DNA of 64,000 bases from Paraburkholderia hayleyella (GCF_009455685.1 NZ_QPES01000001.1:2604001-2668000), one strand, 5' to 3'. Shown: positions 16,827-26,446, counted from the stretch's first letter. Notes: generated by a model not told the origin, from the letters alone. Program-made: numbers and translations.

Positions 16827-18184
16827 ATCTCGCTCTCGCTCTCGCCGGATGGCGTCGGCGTCGGCAATGCTGCCGCCTCTGCAACCGGAACCGGAACCGA
16901 AGCCGCAACACGCTCAGCGGCAGGCTGCGCACGGCGCTCCAGCACCGCTGCAAAAAAACCATCGGTCGCGTGGCGGTGTGGCCAGAGTGAGAGGTAATCG
17001 CCCGTATCCAGCTCGATACGCTGCTCGGCAAACACGTCGCGCGCCGGAACCAGGGTGAAATCGGGATGCGTCGCCAGGAACTGCTGCACCACCTTTTCGT
17101 TTTCCGCTTCAAGAATGCTGCACGTGGCGTAGACCAGGCGGCCGCCGCGCTTCACCAGCCGCGCCGCGCTCGTCAGAATGGACAACTGCTTCGGCGTCAG
17201 TTCCGCGACGGATTCCGGCGACTGACGCCATTTCAGATCGGGATTGCGGCGCAGCGTGCCCAGCCCGCTGCAGGGCGCATCCACCAGCACGCGGTCGATC
17301 TTGCCGGCGAGGCGCTTGATCTTCGCATCGTGCTCGCTGTCGATCAGCACCGGGTTCACATTCGACAAACCACTGCGCGCAAGGCGCGGCTTGAGCTTCG
17401 CCAGACGGCGCTCCGCCACATCGAACGCATACAGCCGCCCGCTCGAGCGCATCATCGCGCCCAGCGCCAGCGTTTTGCCGCCCGCGCCCGCGCAAAAATC
17501 GACCACCATCTCACCCCGCCGGGGCGCCACCATCGAGCACAGCAACTGGCTGCCTTCGTCCTGCACCTCGAGCCAGCCCTGCTGGAACGCGTCCAGTTTA
17601 GTCAGCGGCGGCTTGCCCACCACGCGCACGCCCAATGGAGCAAAGGGCGTCTCGCCCGCCTCGATCCCCGCGCGCGACAGCGCCTCCAGCACCTCGGCGC
17701 GGCTCGCCTTGACCGGATTGGCGCGTAAATCCAGCGGCGCCGGGTAATTCAGCGCGGCGGCCAGCCTGGCCAGTTCATCGGCTTCGAAGCGCGCCGCCAG
17801 CGCCTGATAGATCCAGTCAGGCAAATTCAGGCGAATGCGCAGCGGCAGGCTTTCCGGGTCGATCTTCGAGACATGGTCGAGCCAGTGGGCTTCCGCTTCC
17901 GAGACAAACGGTTTAAGCGCCGAGCGCCCCGCGGTTTGCATCAACCCCAGCAACGTCAGGCGCCGCGCCGGGCTGCCGCTGCCGCTTTCCGACAAATGGG
18001 CGAATTCCATGCGGCGGCGCAAGACCGCGAACACGGCTTCCGCGATCACGCCACGCTCGCCGTGCCCGAGCTTCGGATGCGCGCGGAAAAAACGGCTGGT
18101 GGTCGCATCAGCGGGGCCGTTGAATTTCAGCACTTCGGCCAGCAGTGTTTCAGTTTGTCCAATCAGAAAACCATGCAGTCTCAT
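16823..18184 (-). CDS. rsmB: rRNA (cytosine-C5) methyltransferase, RsmB/RsmF family
   Basis: 453 residues. The SAM-binding segment is VVDFCAGAGGKTLAL; the two family cysteines are Cys305 in DAPCSGLG (motif IV) and Cys355 in YATCS (motif VI, the nucleophile). This family methylates C5 of specific 16S rRNA cytosines. An N-terminal NusB-like region typical of long RsmB is not clear, so the exact target is uncertain. The start at 18184 is fixed by a strong GGGGAGGG site and by the ATGA overlap with the end of purN. A Pro/Ala/Glu-rich tail ends the protein. Confidence 0.85.
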   Translation of the reverse strand: MRLHGFLIGQTETLLAEVLKFNGPADATTSRFFRAHPKLGHGERGVIAEAVFAVLRRRMEFAHLSESGSGSPARRLTLLGLMQTAGRSALKPFVSEAEAHWLDHVSKIDPESLPLRIRLNLPDWIYQALAARFEADELARLAAALNYPAPLDLRANPVKASRAEVLEALSRAGIEAGETPFAPLGVRVVGKPPLTKLDAFQQGWLEVQDEGSQLLCSMVAPRRGEMVVDFCAGAGGKTLALGAMMRSSGRLYAFDVAERRLAKLKPRLARSGLSNVNPVLIDSEHDAKIKRLAGKIDRVLVDAPCSGLGTLRRNPDLKWRQSPESVAELTPKQLSILTSAARLVKRGGRLVYATCSILEAENEKVVQQFLATHPDFTLVPARDVFAEQRIELDTGDYLSLWPHRHATDGFFAAVLERRAQPAAERVAASVPVPVAEAAALPTPTPSGESESEI

Positions 18185-18834
18185 ACGCCCTCCCCGGCGG
18201 TGTAGTCGGCAAAGAGCCATTGCGGCTCTGGTGGCGTCAGCACAACGGCCAGCCCGTCGGACGCGAGGCGTCCTTCAACGAACCAGCGCACTGCGCGTGG
18301 GTAAATGATGTGTTCGGCGGCCAGCACCCGCGCGCCTAGCCTCGCGGCGTCGTCGCCCGCCAGCACCGGCACCGCGGCTTGGATCACGAGCGGCCCGTGA
18401 TCGAGCTGCGCCGTGACGAAGTGCACCGAGGCGCCATGCAGGCGCACCCCGGCATCGAGCGCTTGCTGATGGGTTTTCAGGCCCGTGAAACTGGGCAGCA
18501 GTGAAGGATGGATATTGAGCAGGCGGGCGGCATAGTGCTCGACAAACGCGGGCGTGAGCACCCGCATAAAGCCGGCGAGCACCACCAGATCGGGGGCGAA
18601 GCCATCGATGACCTCGGCGAGCGCGGCATCGAAAGCCTCGCGCTGGGCGAACTGGCGGTGGTCCACCACCGCCGTGGCAATGCCATGCGCCGCGGCAAAC
18701 GTGAGGCCGCTGGCATCGGGACGATTGGCAATCACCGCGGCAATCCGGGCGGGCCAGCGCTCGTTCGCGCAGGCGCGAACGATGGCCTCCATGTTGCTGC
18801 CTCGCCCTGAAATCAAGATTACGAGTTTTTTCAT
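18181..18834 (-). CDS. purN: phosphoribosylglycinamide formyltransferase
   Basis: 217 residues, normal length for PurN. It transfers a formyl group from 10-formyl-tetrahydrofolate to glycinamide ribonucleotide, the third step of de novo purine synthesis in the cytosol. The P-loop-like ISGRGSNMEA is at residues 8-17, and the catalytic triad Asn107, His109 (NIHPSLLPSF) and Asp145 (QLDHGP) is intact. It is the first gene of a two-gene unit with rsmB, to which it is coupled by a 4-base overlap, and is divergent from ribF. Confidence 0.95.
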   Translation of the reverse strand: MKKLVILISGRGSNMEAIVRACANERWPARIAAVIANRPDASGLTFAAAHGIATAVVDHRQFAQREAFDAALAEVIDGFAPDLVVLAGFMRVLTPAFVEHYAARLLNIHPSLLPSFTGLKTHQQALDAGVRLHGASVHFVTAQLDHGPLVIQAAVPVLAGDDAARLGARVLAAEHIIYPRAVRWFVEGRLASDGLAVVLTPPEPQWLFADYTAGEGV

Positions 18835-18910
18835 CGGCGGATTTTATCATTCAGGGGGCCAGCGAGGACGGGTTAAGCGCGCCATCTCGGCGTGCCCGCG
18901 TTTGAGCGTT

Positions 18911-18916
18911 TATAAT
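18911..18916 (+). promoter_or_regulatory. candidate -10 element for ribF
   Basis: A perfect TATAAT stands 64 bases before the ribF start in the purN-ribF divergent gap. No good -35 hexamer is seen at 17 bases, so the call is tentative. Confidence 0.4.
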
Positions 18917-18979
18917 CGACCGTTTTGCGGCAACTCACCCGCCCTATCCCCGTTTGCCCCGTCTGCCCAGCCTGTTATC

Positions 18980-19960
18980 GTGAGAGTCTTCCGCGGTCTT
19001 CCCAATGCCGAAAGCCGTGCGCCCTGCGCGCTGACCATCGGCAATTTCGACGGTGTCCATCGCGGCCATCAGGCGCTGCTGGCGCGCGCGCGCAAAGCGG
19101 CCGACGCCCGTGGCCTGCCGCTTTGCGTGATGACCTTCGAGCCGCATCCACGCGAGTTCTTCAACCCCGCCAGCGCCCCGCCGCGCATCGCCATGCTGCG
19201 CGACAAGCTCGAAGCGCTCGCGGCCAACGGCGTGGAGCGCATCGTCGTCGAGCATTTCAACCAGACCTTCGCCAGCCAGTCGCCCGATACCTTCGTCGAA
19301 CGCATCATCGTCAATGGCCTGCATGCACGCTGGGTCATGGTGGGCGATGATTTTTGCTATGGCGCGAGGCGTGCGGGCAATTTCGCCTCGCTCAAGGCAG
19401 CGGGCGAGCGCCACGGCTTCGAAGTCGAACAGATGGCGACCGTGGCTGACGCTTCCGGCGCGCGTATTTCCAGCTCGGCCGTGCGTGCCGCGCTCAGTGC
19501 CGGCCAGCTCGATGTGGTGCGTGCCGCGCTCGGGCGCCACTACCAGATCAGCGCTCACGTCGCGCACGGCATGAAGCTGGGCCGCGACCTCGGCTTTCCA
19601 ACCCTGAACCTGCCGATCCAGCACAAGCGTCCGGCGCTCTCCGGCATCTTCGTGGTGCTCGTCCACGGCCTCGAGGCACGGCCACTGCCAGGCGTTGCCA
19701 GCCTTGGCGTGCGCCCTACCGTCGATGACTCCGGGCGGGTGCTGCTCGAAGTGCACCTGCTTGACTGGCACGGCAATGCCTATGGCAAACTCGTGCGGGT
19801 CGAATTTCTGCACAAGCTGCGCGACGAGGAAAAATTCATCGACCTCGAAACGCTGACCGTCGCCATCGCCCACGATGTCGCCCAGACCCGGGCCTGGTTT
19901 GCCCGCCATGGTGGCGATGCGGGCGGTTTTGCCACCTCCGCGACCGATCGAATTAGCTAG
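18980..19960 (+). CDS. ribF: bifunctional riboflavin kinase/FMN adenylyltransferase
   Basis: 326 residues. The N-terminal nucleotidyltransferase half carries IGNFDGVHRGHQ and TFEPHPREFF; the C-terminal kinase half carries GRDLGFPTLNLP. It converts riboflavin to FMN and then FAD. The start is taken as GTG 18980 because the protein then begins fMet-R-V-F-R-G-L-P-N-A, matching the usual MKVFRGLPNAE start of Burkholderia RibF; no strong ribosome site precedes it. It is followed by ileS and lspA, an order conserved in many proteobacteria. Confidence 0.93.
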   Translation: MRVFRGLPNAESRAPCALTIGNFDGVHRGHQALLARARKAADARGLPLCVMTFEPHPREFFNPASAPPRIAMLRDKLEALAANGVERIVVEHFNQTFASQSPDTFVERIIVNGLHARWVMVGDDFCYGARRAGNFASLKAAGERHGFEVEQMATVADASGARISSSAVRAALSAGQLDVVRAALGRHYQISAHVAHGMKLGRDLGFPTLNLPIQHKRPALSGIFVVLVHGLEARPLPGVASLGVRPTVDDSGRVLLEVHLLDWHGNAYGKLVRVEFLHKLRDEEKFIDLETLTVAIAHDVAQTRAWFARHGGDAGGFATSATDRIS

Positions 19961-20060
19961 TCTGGCGGGCCGCACGCGGCGCCCGCCAGAACCCGTCATG
20001 CAACGGTAACGACCTGGCATTGTCGCCGCTGATCCCACGGTTCTTGCCCTGCTCTTGCCC

Positions 20061-20090
20061 CGCTTTTATTCGCTTTTATTCGCTTTTATT
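20061..20090 (+). repeat. 10-bp tandem repeat upstream of ileS
   Basis: Three exact copies of CGCTTTTATT end 47 bases before the ileS start, in the gap after ribF. Copy-number change would alter leader or promoter spacing. Confidence 0.85.
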
Positions 20091-20137
20091 TTTCTCCGCG
20101 CCCCGCGCGCCCCGACCGGATTCACGACGAACTCATC

Positions 20138-22975
20138 ATGAGCAACAAGAAAGCTGATTCGAAAGCAGAGGCCCGTTACCCCGTCAACCTGCTCGACACA
20201 CCATTTCCGATGCGCGGCGACCTGCCCAAACGCGAACCGCAATGGGTGAAGGAGTGGCAAGAACGCAAGGTTTATGAAACGATCCGCGCCGCCAGCAAAG
20301 GCCGCGAAAAATTCATCCTGCACGATGGCCCGCCCTATGCCAACGGCGACATTCACCTTGGCCACGCGGTCAACAAGATTCTGAAGGACATGATCGTCAA
20401 GGCGCGCAATCTGGCGGGCTTCGACGCGGTCTACGTGCCGGGCTGGGATTGCCACGGCATGCCGATCGAGATCCAGATCGAAAAACAGTTCGGCAAGACG
20501 CTGCCCGCCATCGAAGTCATGCAAAAAGCCCGCGCCTACGCGAGCGAACAGATCGAAAAGCAAAAGGCCGGGTTTCGCCGCCTCGGCGTGCTGGGCGACT
20601 GGGACCACCCCTATCGCACGATGAACTTCGCCAATGAAGCCGGCGAGATCCGCGCGCTCGCCAAAATCATGGAAAAAGGCTTTGTGTTTCGCGGCCTGAA
20701 ACCGGTCAACTGGTGTTTCGATTGCGGCTCGGCGCTGGCCGAAGCCGAGGTCGAATACAAGGACAAAACCGATCCCACCATCGACGTGCTGTTCAGCTTC
20801 GCCGACCCCGCCGCCACGGCGGCGGCGTTTGGCCTCGCGCAACTGCCCCGTGACGAAGGCGGCATCGTGATCTGGACCACCACGCCCTGGACGATTCCGG
20901 CCAACCAGGCGCTCAACGTTCATCCGGACATCGTCTACGCGCTGGTGGATACGCCGCGTGGGCTCCTGATCCTCGCGCAAGAGCGCGTCGCGGCCTGCCT
21001 CGCGCAATATGGCCTCGCGGGCGAAGTGCTGGCTACGGCGCCGGGCGCCAAACTCGCGGCACTCCGCTTTCATCATCCGCTGGCCACGGCGCATCCGGCG
21101 TACCGGCGCACCGCGCCGGTTCATCTCGGCGACTACGTCACCACCGAAACCGGCACCGGTATCGTGCATTCATCGCCCGCCTATGGCGTCGAGGATTTTC
21201 TCTCGTGCAAGGCGCACGGCATGCACGACTCCGACATCCTCAACCCGGTCATGGGCGACGGCCGTTATATCGAATCACTCGCGCTCTTTGGCGGCCTGTC
21301 GATCTGGGCGGCCAACCCGCAGATCGTCGCCGCGCTCGATGCCGCGGGCACCCTGCTGCGCACCGAGAATTACACCCACAGCTACATGCATTGCTGGCGG
21401 CACAAGACGCCCATCATCTATCGCGCCACCTCGCAATGGTTCGCGGGCATGGATCTCCACCCCAACGGCTGCGGCCCGACGCTGCGCGAAACGGCGCTCG
21501 CCGGAATCGAAGCCACGGCGTTTTATCCGGCATGGGGCAAACAGCGCCTCTTCAACATGATCGCCAACCGGCCCGACTGGACGCTCTCGCGGCAGCGGCA
21601 ATGGGGCGTGCCGATGGCGTTCTTCATTCACAAGGAAACAGGCGCGCTGCACCCGCGCACGCCCGAACTGCTCGAAGCCGTCGCCCAGCGCGTCGAGCAA
21701 GGCGGCATCGAAGCCTGGCAGACGCTCGACGCCCGCGAGCTGATCGGCGACGACGCCAACCTGTACGAAAAAAACCGCGACACGCTCGATGTCTGGTTCG
21801 ATTCCGGCACCACCCACTGGCACGTGCTGCGCGGCTCGCACAAAGATTCGCTGCAATTTCCGGCCGATCTCTATCTGGAAGGCTCGGACCAGCATCGCGG
21901 CTGGTTCCATTCGTCCCTGCTGACGGCCTCGATGCTCGACGGCCGCCCGCCCTACAAGGCGCTGCTGACGCACGGCTTCACGGTGGATGGCGAAGGCCGC
22001 AAGATGAGCAAATCGCTCGGCAATGGCATCGACCCGCATGAGGTCGCCAACCGGCTCGGCGCGGAAATCATCCGCCTGTGGATTGCCTCCACCGATTACT
22101 CCGGTGAGCTGGCGATCTCCGAAGAAATCCTCAAGCGCGTCACCGAAGGCTATCGCCGTATCCGCAACACGCTGCGCTTCCTGCTCGCCAATCTGTCGGA
22201 TTTCGATTTTGCCCAGCACGCGCGCCCGGTCGAAGACTGGCTCGAGATCGACCGCTATGCCGTGGCCCTGGCGAACGCGCTGCAAGGCGACATCCTCGCG
22301 CATTACGACAAGTACGAATTCCATCCGGTGGTGGCGCGGCTCCAGACGTTCTGTTCGGAAGACCTCGGCGGCTTTTACCTCGATGTGCTGAAAGACCGGC
22401 TTTACACGAGCGCGGCTGATTCGACCGCGCGCCGCTCGGCGCAAACCGTGCTGCACCATATCGCACAGGCGCTGCTACGCCTCATCGCACCGTTCCTGTC
22501 ATTTACCGCCGAAGAAGCCTGGAAGATCTTCCAGCCTGGCCACGAAACCATTTTCACCGAGACCTATCACGTGTTCCCGGCTATCGCGGATGCGGACTTG
22601 CTGCTCGATAAATGGGCCCTGCTGCGCGCCGTGCGCAGCGACGTCACCAAGGCGCTGGAAGAAGCGCGGGTGTCGAACCTGATCGGCTCATCGCTCCAGG
22701 CGGAAGTCGAAATCCGCGCGAGCGGAGCGCGCCATGCGGCGCTGGCCAGCCTCGGCGCGGATCTGAAGTTCGTGCTGATTACCTCGGCGGCCACCGTGGT
22801 CAAGGTCGAAAGCGAAGCCGAGGAAGCCATCGAAGTGACGGCCTCGAGCTATCTGAAATGCGAGCGTTGCTGGCACTACCGCGCCGATGTCGGCGAGCAT
22901 GCTGAACATCCCACGCTCTGCGGCCGTTGCATCGACAACCTGTTCGGCAAGGGTGAAACCCGGAGCGCCGCATAA
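20138..22975 (+). CDS. ileS: isoleucyl-tRNA synthetase
   Basis: 945 residues, full length. Class I motifs are in place: HLGH at 73-76 and KMSKS at 622-626. The C-terminal zinc-binding cysteines are present (CERCWHYRADVG then CGRC), as in bacterial-type enzymes sensitive to mupirocin. It charges tRNA-Ile in the cytosol and edits valine through its CP1 domain. The stop overlaps the lspA start by one base (TAATG). Confidence 0.97.
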   Translation: MSNKKADSKAEARYPVNLLDTPFPMRGDLPKREPQWVKEWQERKVYETIRAASKGREKFILHDGPPYANGDIHLGHAVNKILKDMIVKARNLAGFDAVYVPGWDCHGMPIEIQIEKQFGKTLPAIEVMQKARAYASEQIEKQKAGFRRLGVLGDWDHPYRTMNFANEAGEIRALAKIMEKGFVFRGLKPVNWCFDCGSALAEAEVEYKDKTDPTIDVLFSFADPAATAAAFGLAQLPRDEGGIVIWTTTPWTIPANQALNVHPDIVYALVDTPRGLLILAQERVAACLAQYGLAGEVLATAPGAKLAALRFHHPLATAHPAYRRTAPVHLGDYVTTETGTGIVHSSPAYGVEDFLSCKAHGMHDSDILNPVMGDGRYIESLALFGGLSIWAANPQIVAALDAAGTLLRTENYTHSYMHCWRHKTPIIYRATSQWFAGMDLHPNGCGPTLRETALAGIEATAFYPAWGKQRLFNMIANRPDWTLSRQRQWGVPMAFFIHKETGALHPRTPELLEAVAQRVEQGGIEAWQTLDARELIGDDANLYEKNRDTLDVWFDSGTTHWHVLRGSHKDSLQFPADLYLEGSDQHRGWFHSSLLTASMLDGRPPYKALLTHGFTVDGEGRKMSKSLGNGIDPHEVANRLGAEIIRLWIASTDYSGELAISEEILKRVTEGYRRIRNTLRFLLANLSDFDFAQHARPVEDWLEIDRYAVALANALQGDILAHYDKYEFHPVVARLQTFCSEDLGGFYLDVLKDRLYTSAADSTARRSAQTVLHHIAQALLRLIAPFLSFTAEEAWKIFQPGHETIFTETYHVFPAIADADLLLDKWALLRAVRSDVTKALEEARVSNLIGSSLQAEVEIRASGARHAALASLGADLKFVLITSAATVVKVESEAEEAIEVTASSYLKCERCWHYRADVGEHAEHPTLCGRCIDNLFGKGETRSAA

Positions 22976-23478
22976 TGGCCCGTACCCTGTCCAAACCTAC
23001 CGGCACGTCGCTTGCGCCCTGGCTCGGCCTCGCCTTCGTCATCATCCTGTGTGACCAGCTGAGCAAAATCGCCATCCTCAGGGTCTTCTCTTATGGCGAA
23101 GCCGTTCCGCTTACCGGTTTTTTCAATCTGGTGCTGGTGTACAACCAGGGCGCGGCGTTCAACTTTCTCGCCTCGGCCGGCGGCTGGCAGCGCTGGGCGC
23201 TCACCGCGCTCGGCCTCGTTGCGGCGCTGGTGATCGGCTACATGCTCAAGCGTCACAGCGCCCAGCGGCTCTTTTGCACGGCGCTGACGTTTATTCTGGG
23301 CGGCGCTTTGGGCAATGTGATCGACCGGCTGGCGTATGGCCATGTGATCGACTTTCTCGACTTTCATCTGAACACGTGGCACTTTCCGGCCTTTAATCTG
23401 GCCGATAGCGCCATCACGGTTGGCGCGATTTTGCTGATACTCGACGAATTGCGCCGCGTGCGGCACGGCTCACGCTAG
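22975..23478 (+). CDS. lspA: lipoprotein signal peptidase (signal peptidase II)
   Basis: 167 residues with four membrane segments. The catalytic aspartates are Asp117 in GNVIDR and Asp144 in FNLADSAI. It is an inner-membrane aspartyl protease that removes signal peptides from diacylated prolipoproteins. Translational coupling to ileS (1-base overlap) is the usual arrangement. A hairpin follows the gene. Confidence 0.96.
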   Translation: MARTLSKPTGTSLAPWLGLAFVIILCDQLSKIAILRVFSYGEAVPLTGFFNLVLVYNQGAAFNFLASAGGWQRWALTALGLVAALVIGYMLKRHSAQRLFCTALTFILGGALGNVIDRLAYGHVIDFLDFHLNTWHFPAFNLADSAITVGAILLILDELRRVRHGSR

Positions 23479-23499
23479 CTGACCGCGCCATGGTATTTC

Positions 23500-23533
23500 A
23501 GGGCTCGCCTGCCCGATGCGAGAGGCGAGCCCT
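23500..23533 (+). terminator. hairpin between lspA and coaBC
   Basis: A perfect 11-bp inverted repeat, AGGGCTCGCCT / AGGCGAGCCCT, with a 12-base loop. The following bases (gcctttacg) give only a weak U tract, so partial termination or mRNA end protection is likely. Confidence 0.55.
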
Positions 23534-23560
23534 GCCTTTACGCTGTGCCGGAGGCACCCG

Positions 23561-24763
23561 ATGGCTATCGCAGAACTCGCTGGAAAACATCTCGTCCTCG
23601 GCCTGACCGGTGGCGTCGCCTGTTACAAGATCGCTGAACTCACGCGCCTGCTGGTCAAGGCTGGCGCGAGCGTGCAAATCGTGATGACCGAGGCGGCGAC
23701 GCAATTCATCACGCCCGTCACGATGCAAGCGCTCTCTGGCCGCCCCGTCTATACCAGCCAGTGGGACGCGCGCGTGGCCAACAACATGGCGCATATCGAT
23801 TTGTCGCGCGAAGCCGATGCGATCGTGATCGCCCCCGCCTCCACCGATTTTCTGGCCAGGCTCGCGCACGGCATGGCCGATGATCTGCTTGCGACGCTGT
23901 GCGTGGCCCGCGCTTGTCCCTTGCTGGTCGTGCCCGCGATGAACCGCCAGATGTGGCAAAACCCCGCGACCCAACGCAATGTTGCGCAGCTGCGCGCCGA
24001 TGGCGTGACGGTGCTGGGGCCCGACTCGGGCGCCCAGGCCTGCGGCGAAACCGGCGATGGCCGGATGCTCGAGCCCGGCGCAACCTACGAAGCCATCGCA
24101 TCTTTTTTCAGCGCGAAGCCTCTCGCCAGGCGGCGTGTGCTGATTACCGCGGGGCCGACCTTCGAGCCGCTTGATCCGGTGCGCGGCCTCACCAACCGTT
24201 CCAGCGGCAAGATGGGCTTCGCGCTCGCGCGGGCTGCGCAGCACGCGGGGGCGGACGTTCATTTGATCGCGGGCCCGGTCGCGCTGGCGACGCCGTGGGG
24301 CGTGCTGCGCGAAGACGTACAAACTGCGCAGCAGATGCACGCGGCAGTCATGTGCGCTGTACCGCGCGCCGATATTTTCATTAGCGTCGCAGCGGTCGCC
24401 GACTGGCGCGTCGCTCACGTCAGCGCCCACAAGATCAAGAAGACTGCGGCCCAAGCGCTGCCCAGCTTCACCTTCGTCGAGAACCCCGACATCCTCGCGG
24501 AAGTCGCGCGGCAGCCCGATGCGCCTTATTGCGTGGGCTTTGCCGCGGAAAGCGAAGATCTGGAACGTCACGGCGAGCAAAAACGGCAGCGCAAAAACGT
24601 GCCGCTGCTGGTTGGCAACCTAGGCCCGCAGACCTTCGGCCAGGACGACAACGAAGTCGTGTTATTTGACGCCAACGGCATCACGCGGCTGCCACGCGCG
24701 GAAAAACAGGAACTGGCGCGCGCGCTGATCGCCGAAATTGCCCAACGGCTGCCGCGCGCCTGA
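23561..24763 (+). CDS. coaBC: bifunctional phosphopantothenoylcysteine decarboxylase/phosphopantothenate-cysteine ligase
   Basis: 400 residues, start at ATG 23561 behind GGAGG. The N-terminal CoaC flavoprotein half has GLTGGVACYK, the catalytic His78 in NNMAHIDLS, and the PAMN motif with the later conserved Cys in ACGETGDGRM. The C-terminal CoaB half has TAGPTFEPLDPVRGLTNRSS. Together they make 4'-phosphopantetheine, the CoA precursor, which also arms the carrier domains of the siderophore synthetase. Confidence 0.95.
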   Translation: MAIAELAGKHLVLGLTGGVACYKIAELTRLLVKAGASVQIVMTEAATQFITPVTMQALSGRPVYTSQWDARVANNMAHIDLSREADAIVIAPASTDFLARLAHGMADDLLATLCVARACPLLVVPAMNRQMWQNPATQRNVAQLRADGVTVLGPDSGAQACGETGDGRMLEPGATYEAIASFFSAKPLARRRVLITAGPTFEPLDPVRGLTNRSSGKMGFALARAAQHAGADVHLIAGPVALATPWGVLREDVQTAQQMHAAVMCAVPRADIFISVAAVADWRVAHVSAHKIKKTAAQALPSFTFVENPDILAEVARQPDAPYCVGFAAESEDLERHGEQKRQRKNVPLLVGNLGPQTFGQDDNEVVLFDANGITRLPRAEKQELARALIAEIAQRLPRA

Positions 24764-24800
24764 GCCCACCCCCTTTCCACCCCGGAAGAGAGGCACCTCC

Positions 24801-25808
24801 ATGACTTTGCTTTCTGTCCTCGACCAGACCCCCGTCATTGACGGCCACACCGCCGCCAATGCGCTTGCCGCGACCCTTGAACTCGCCCAGCTCGCCGATG
24901 AGCTCGGCTATACGCGCTACTGGTGCGCGGAGCATCACGGCCTGCGCGCGGTCTGCAACCCCTGCCCCGAAGTGCTGCTCGCCAGAATCGGCAGCATCAC
25001 GCAGCGCATTCGCCTTGGCTCCGGCGGCATCATGCTGCCTTACTACAGCCCATTCAAGATTGCCGAGCAATTCATGATGCTCGAAGCGCTCTTTCCCAAC
25101 CGGATCGATCTGGGGGTCGGACGCGCACCCGGTGGCGACCTGCGCACGGCTCAGGCGGTGGCCGCCGGGGCCTATAACCGGGGCGATATTTTCACGCAGC
25201 AAGTCACCGATCTCACGGACATCATTCATCAGACCCTGCCCACCGATCATCTGGCGCATGGTGTCTTGCTTCAGCCGCAAACCGGCACCCGGCCACAGTT
25301 GTGGATGCTGGGTTCCAGTGACTTCGGCGGCGCGCTGGCGGCGCAGCTTGGAATGCGTTTCGCCTTTGCGCATTTCATCAACGCGCATTTTGGCGAGCGC
25401 GTGGCGCAGATGTACCGGGAGCAATTCCGCGCGACACATGAGCCACGGCCTTATCTTGCGGCAGCCGTCTTCGTCATTTGTGCGGACACCATGCAAGAAG
25501 CGGCAGCGCTTGAAAAAGCGGTTGATCTGCGCCGCGTGCAGATGGCGTATGGGCTCAATGAGCCGATCCCGTCGCTCGAGCAGGGCGAGGCGCAAGAGTA
25601 CGGCGAGCGCGAGCAACTTCTCATCGCGCGCGAAAGGCCGCGCAGCATCATCGGCACGCCGGAGGCCGTCACTGAGCGTCTGCATATGCTGCAGACACAG
25701 TTCCAGGCCGACGAGCTCATCGTGCTGACCGTGGCGGGCAGCTACCGTGCCCGCCTGCGCTCTTATGAACTGCTGGCCGAAGCGTTCCAGCTGGAACGCG
25801 CGTCCTGA
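24801..25808 (+). CDS. luciferase-like flavin-dependent monooxygenase (LLM family)
   Basis: 335 residues, start at ATG 24801 after a GGAAGAGAGG site. A TIM-barrel luciferase-like fold is indicated by YWCAEHHG, the GSGGIMLPYYSPFKIAEQF segment and LGVGRAPGGD, as in E. coli YhbW-type proteins. Such enzymes use reduced FMN and oxygen; the substrate of this subgroup is unknown. It lies between coaBC and dut. Confidence 0.85.
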   Translation: MTLLSVLDQTPVIDGHTAANALAATLELAQLADELGYTRYWCAEHHGLRAVCNPCPEVLLARIGSITQRIRLGSGGIMLPYYSPFKIAEQFMMLEALFPNRIDLGVGRAPGGDLRTAQAVAAGAYNRGDIFTQQVTDLTDIIHQTLPTDHLAHGVLLQPQTGTRPQLWMLGSSDFGGALAAQLGMRFAFAHFINAHFGERVAQMYREQFRATHEPRPYLAAAVFVICADTMQEAAALEKAVDLRRVQMAYGLNEPIPSLEQGEAQEYGEREQLLIARERPRSIIGTPEAVTERLHMLQTQFQADELIVLTVAGSYRARLRSYELLAEAFQLERAS

Positions 25809-25853
25809 TCGCTTTTTTCTATTTTTGACGTTTTGCGAACTTTTTGGACCTGC

Positions 25854-26300
25854 ATGAAACTCGATCTGAAAATTCTCGACGCGCGCATGCGCGATCTGCT
25901 GCCCGCCTACGCCACGGCCGGCAGCGCTGGGCTTGATCTGCGGGCCTGTCTCGATGAGCCGTTGATGCTGCCACCGGGCGGCACGACGCTCGTGCCCACG
26001 GGATTGGCGATTCATCTCGCCGATCCCGGCTATGCCGCGCTGATCCTGCCGCGCTCAGGGCTCGGACATAAATACGGAATCGTGCTTGGCAATCTGGTCG
26101 GTCTAATCGATTCAGATTACCAGGGCCAGTTGATGGTCTCCACCTGGAACCGCAGCGCTGAGCCGTTCACGCTCAACCCAATGGAGCGCCTCGCGCAACT
26201 CGTGATCGTGCCAGTGGTGCAGGCGCAATTCAATATCGTCGAGGATTTCGCTGAGAGCGAGCGCGGCGCGGGCGGTTTTGGCAGCACCGGCAAGCAATAA
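25854..26300 (+). CDS. dut: dUTP diphosphatase
   Basis: 148 residues, the normal size of trimeric dUTPase. All five family motifs can be followed: SAGLDLRA, LPRSGLGHKYGIVLGN, GLIDSDYQG, and the C-terminal arm RGAGGFGSTG. It hydrolyses dUTP to dUMP, keeping uracil out of DNA and feeding thymidylate synthesis. The ATG at 25854 gives the canonical MKLDLKILD start. Confidence 0.96.
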   Translation: MKLDLKILDARMRDLLPAYATAGSAGLDLRACLDEPLMLPPGGTTLVPTGLAIHLADPGYAALILPRSGLGHKYGIVLGNLVGLIDSDYQGQLMVSTWNRSAEPFTLNPMERLAQLVIVPVVQAQFNIVEDFAESERGAGGFGSTGKQ

Positions 26301-26332
26301 GCCGGATACCGCAAACGCGCTAGCGCGCCGGG

Positions 26333-26377
26333 CACAAAAAAAACGGCGCGAGGGGGAAACTTCATCCCTTGCGCCGT
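26333..26377 (-). terminator. rho-independent terminator of the clpS-clpA unit
   Basis: Read leftward, a 12-bp stem (ACGGCGCAAGGG with its partner, one G-U pair) is followed by eight U. It sits about 70 bases past the clpA stop and also lies after dut on the other strand, where it lacks a U tract. Confidence 0.85.
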
Positions 26378-26446
26378 CGTGCCATCCAGCATCCAGCACT
26401 GGCCTGGCTTTCAGTCAGCCAGTTCAAACCATTCAAACCACTCAAA

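Noticed and set aside
16823..18220. Upstream ATG for rsmB at 18220
   Set aside because: It lies inside purN and lacks a ribosome site; ATG 18184 has GGGGAGGG and overlaps the purN stop.
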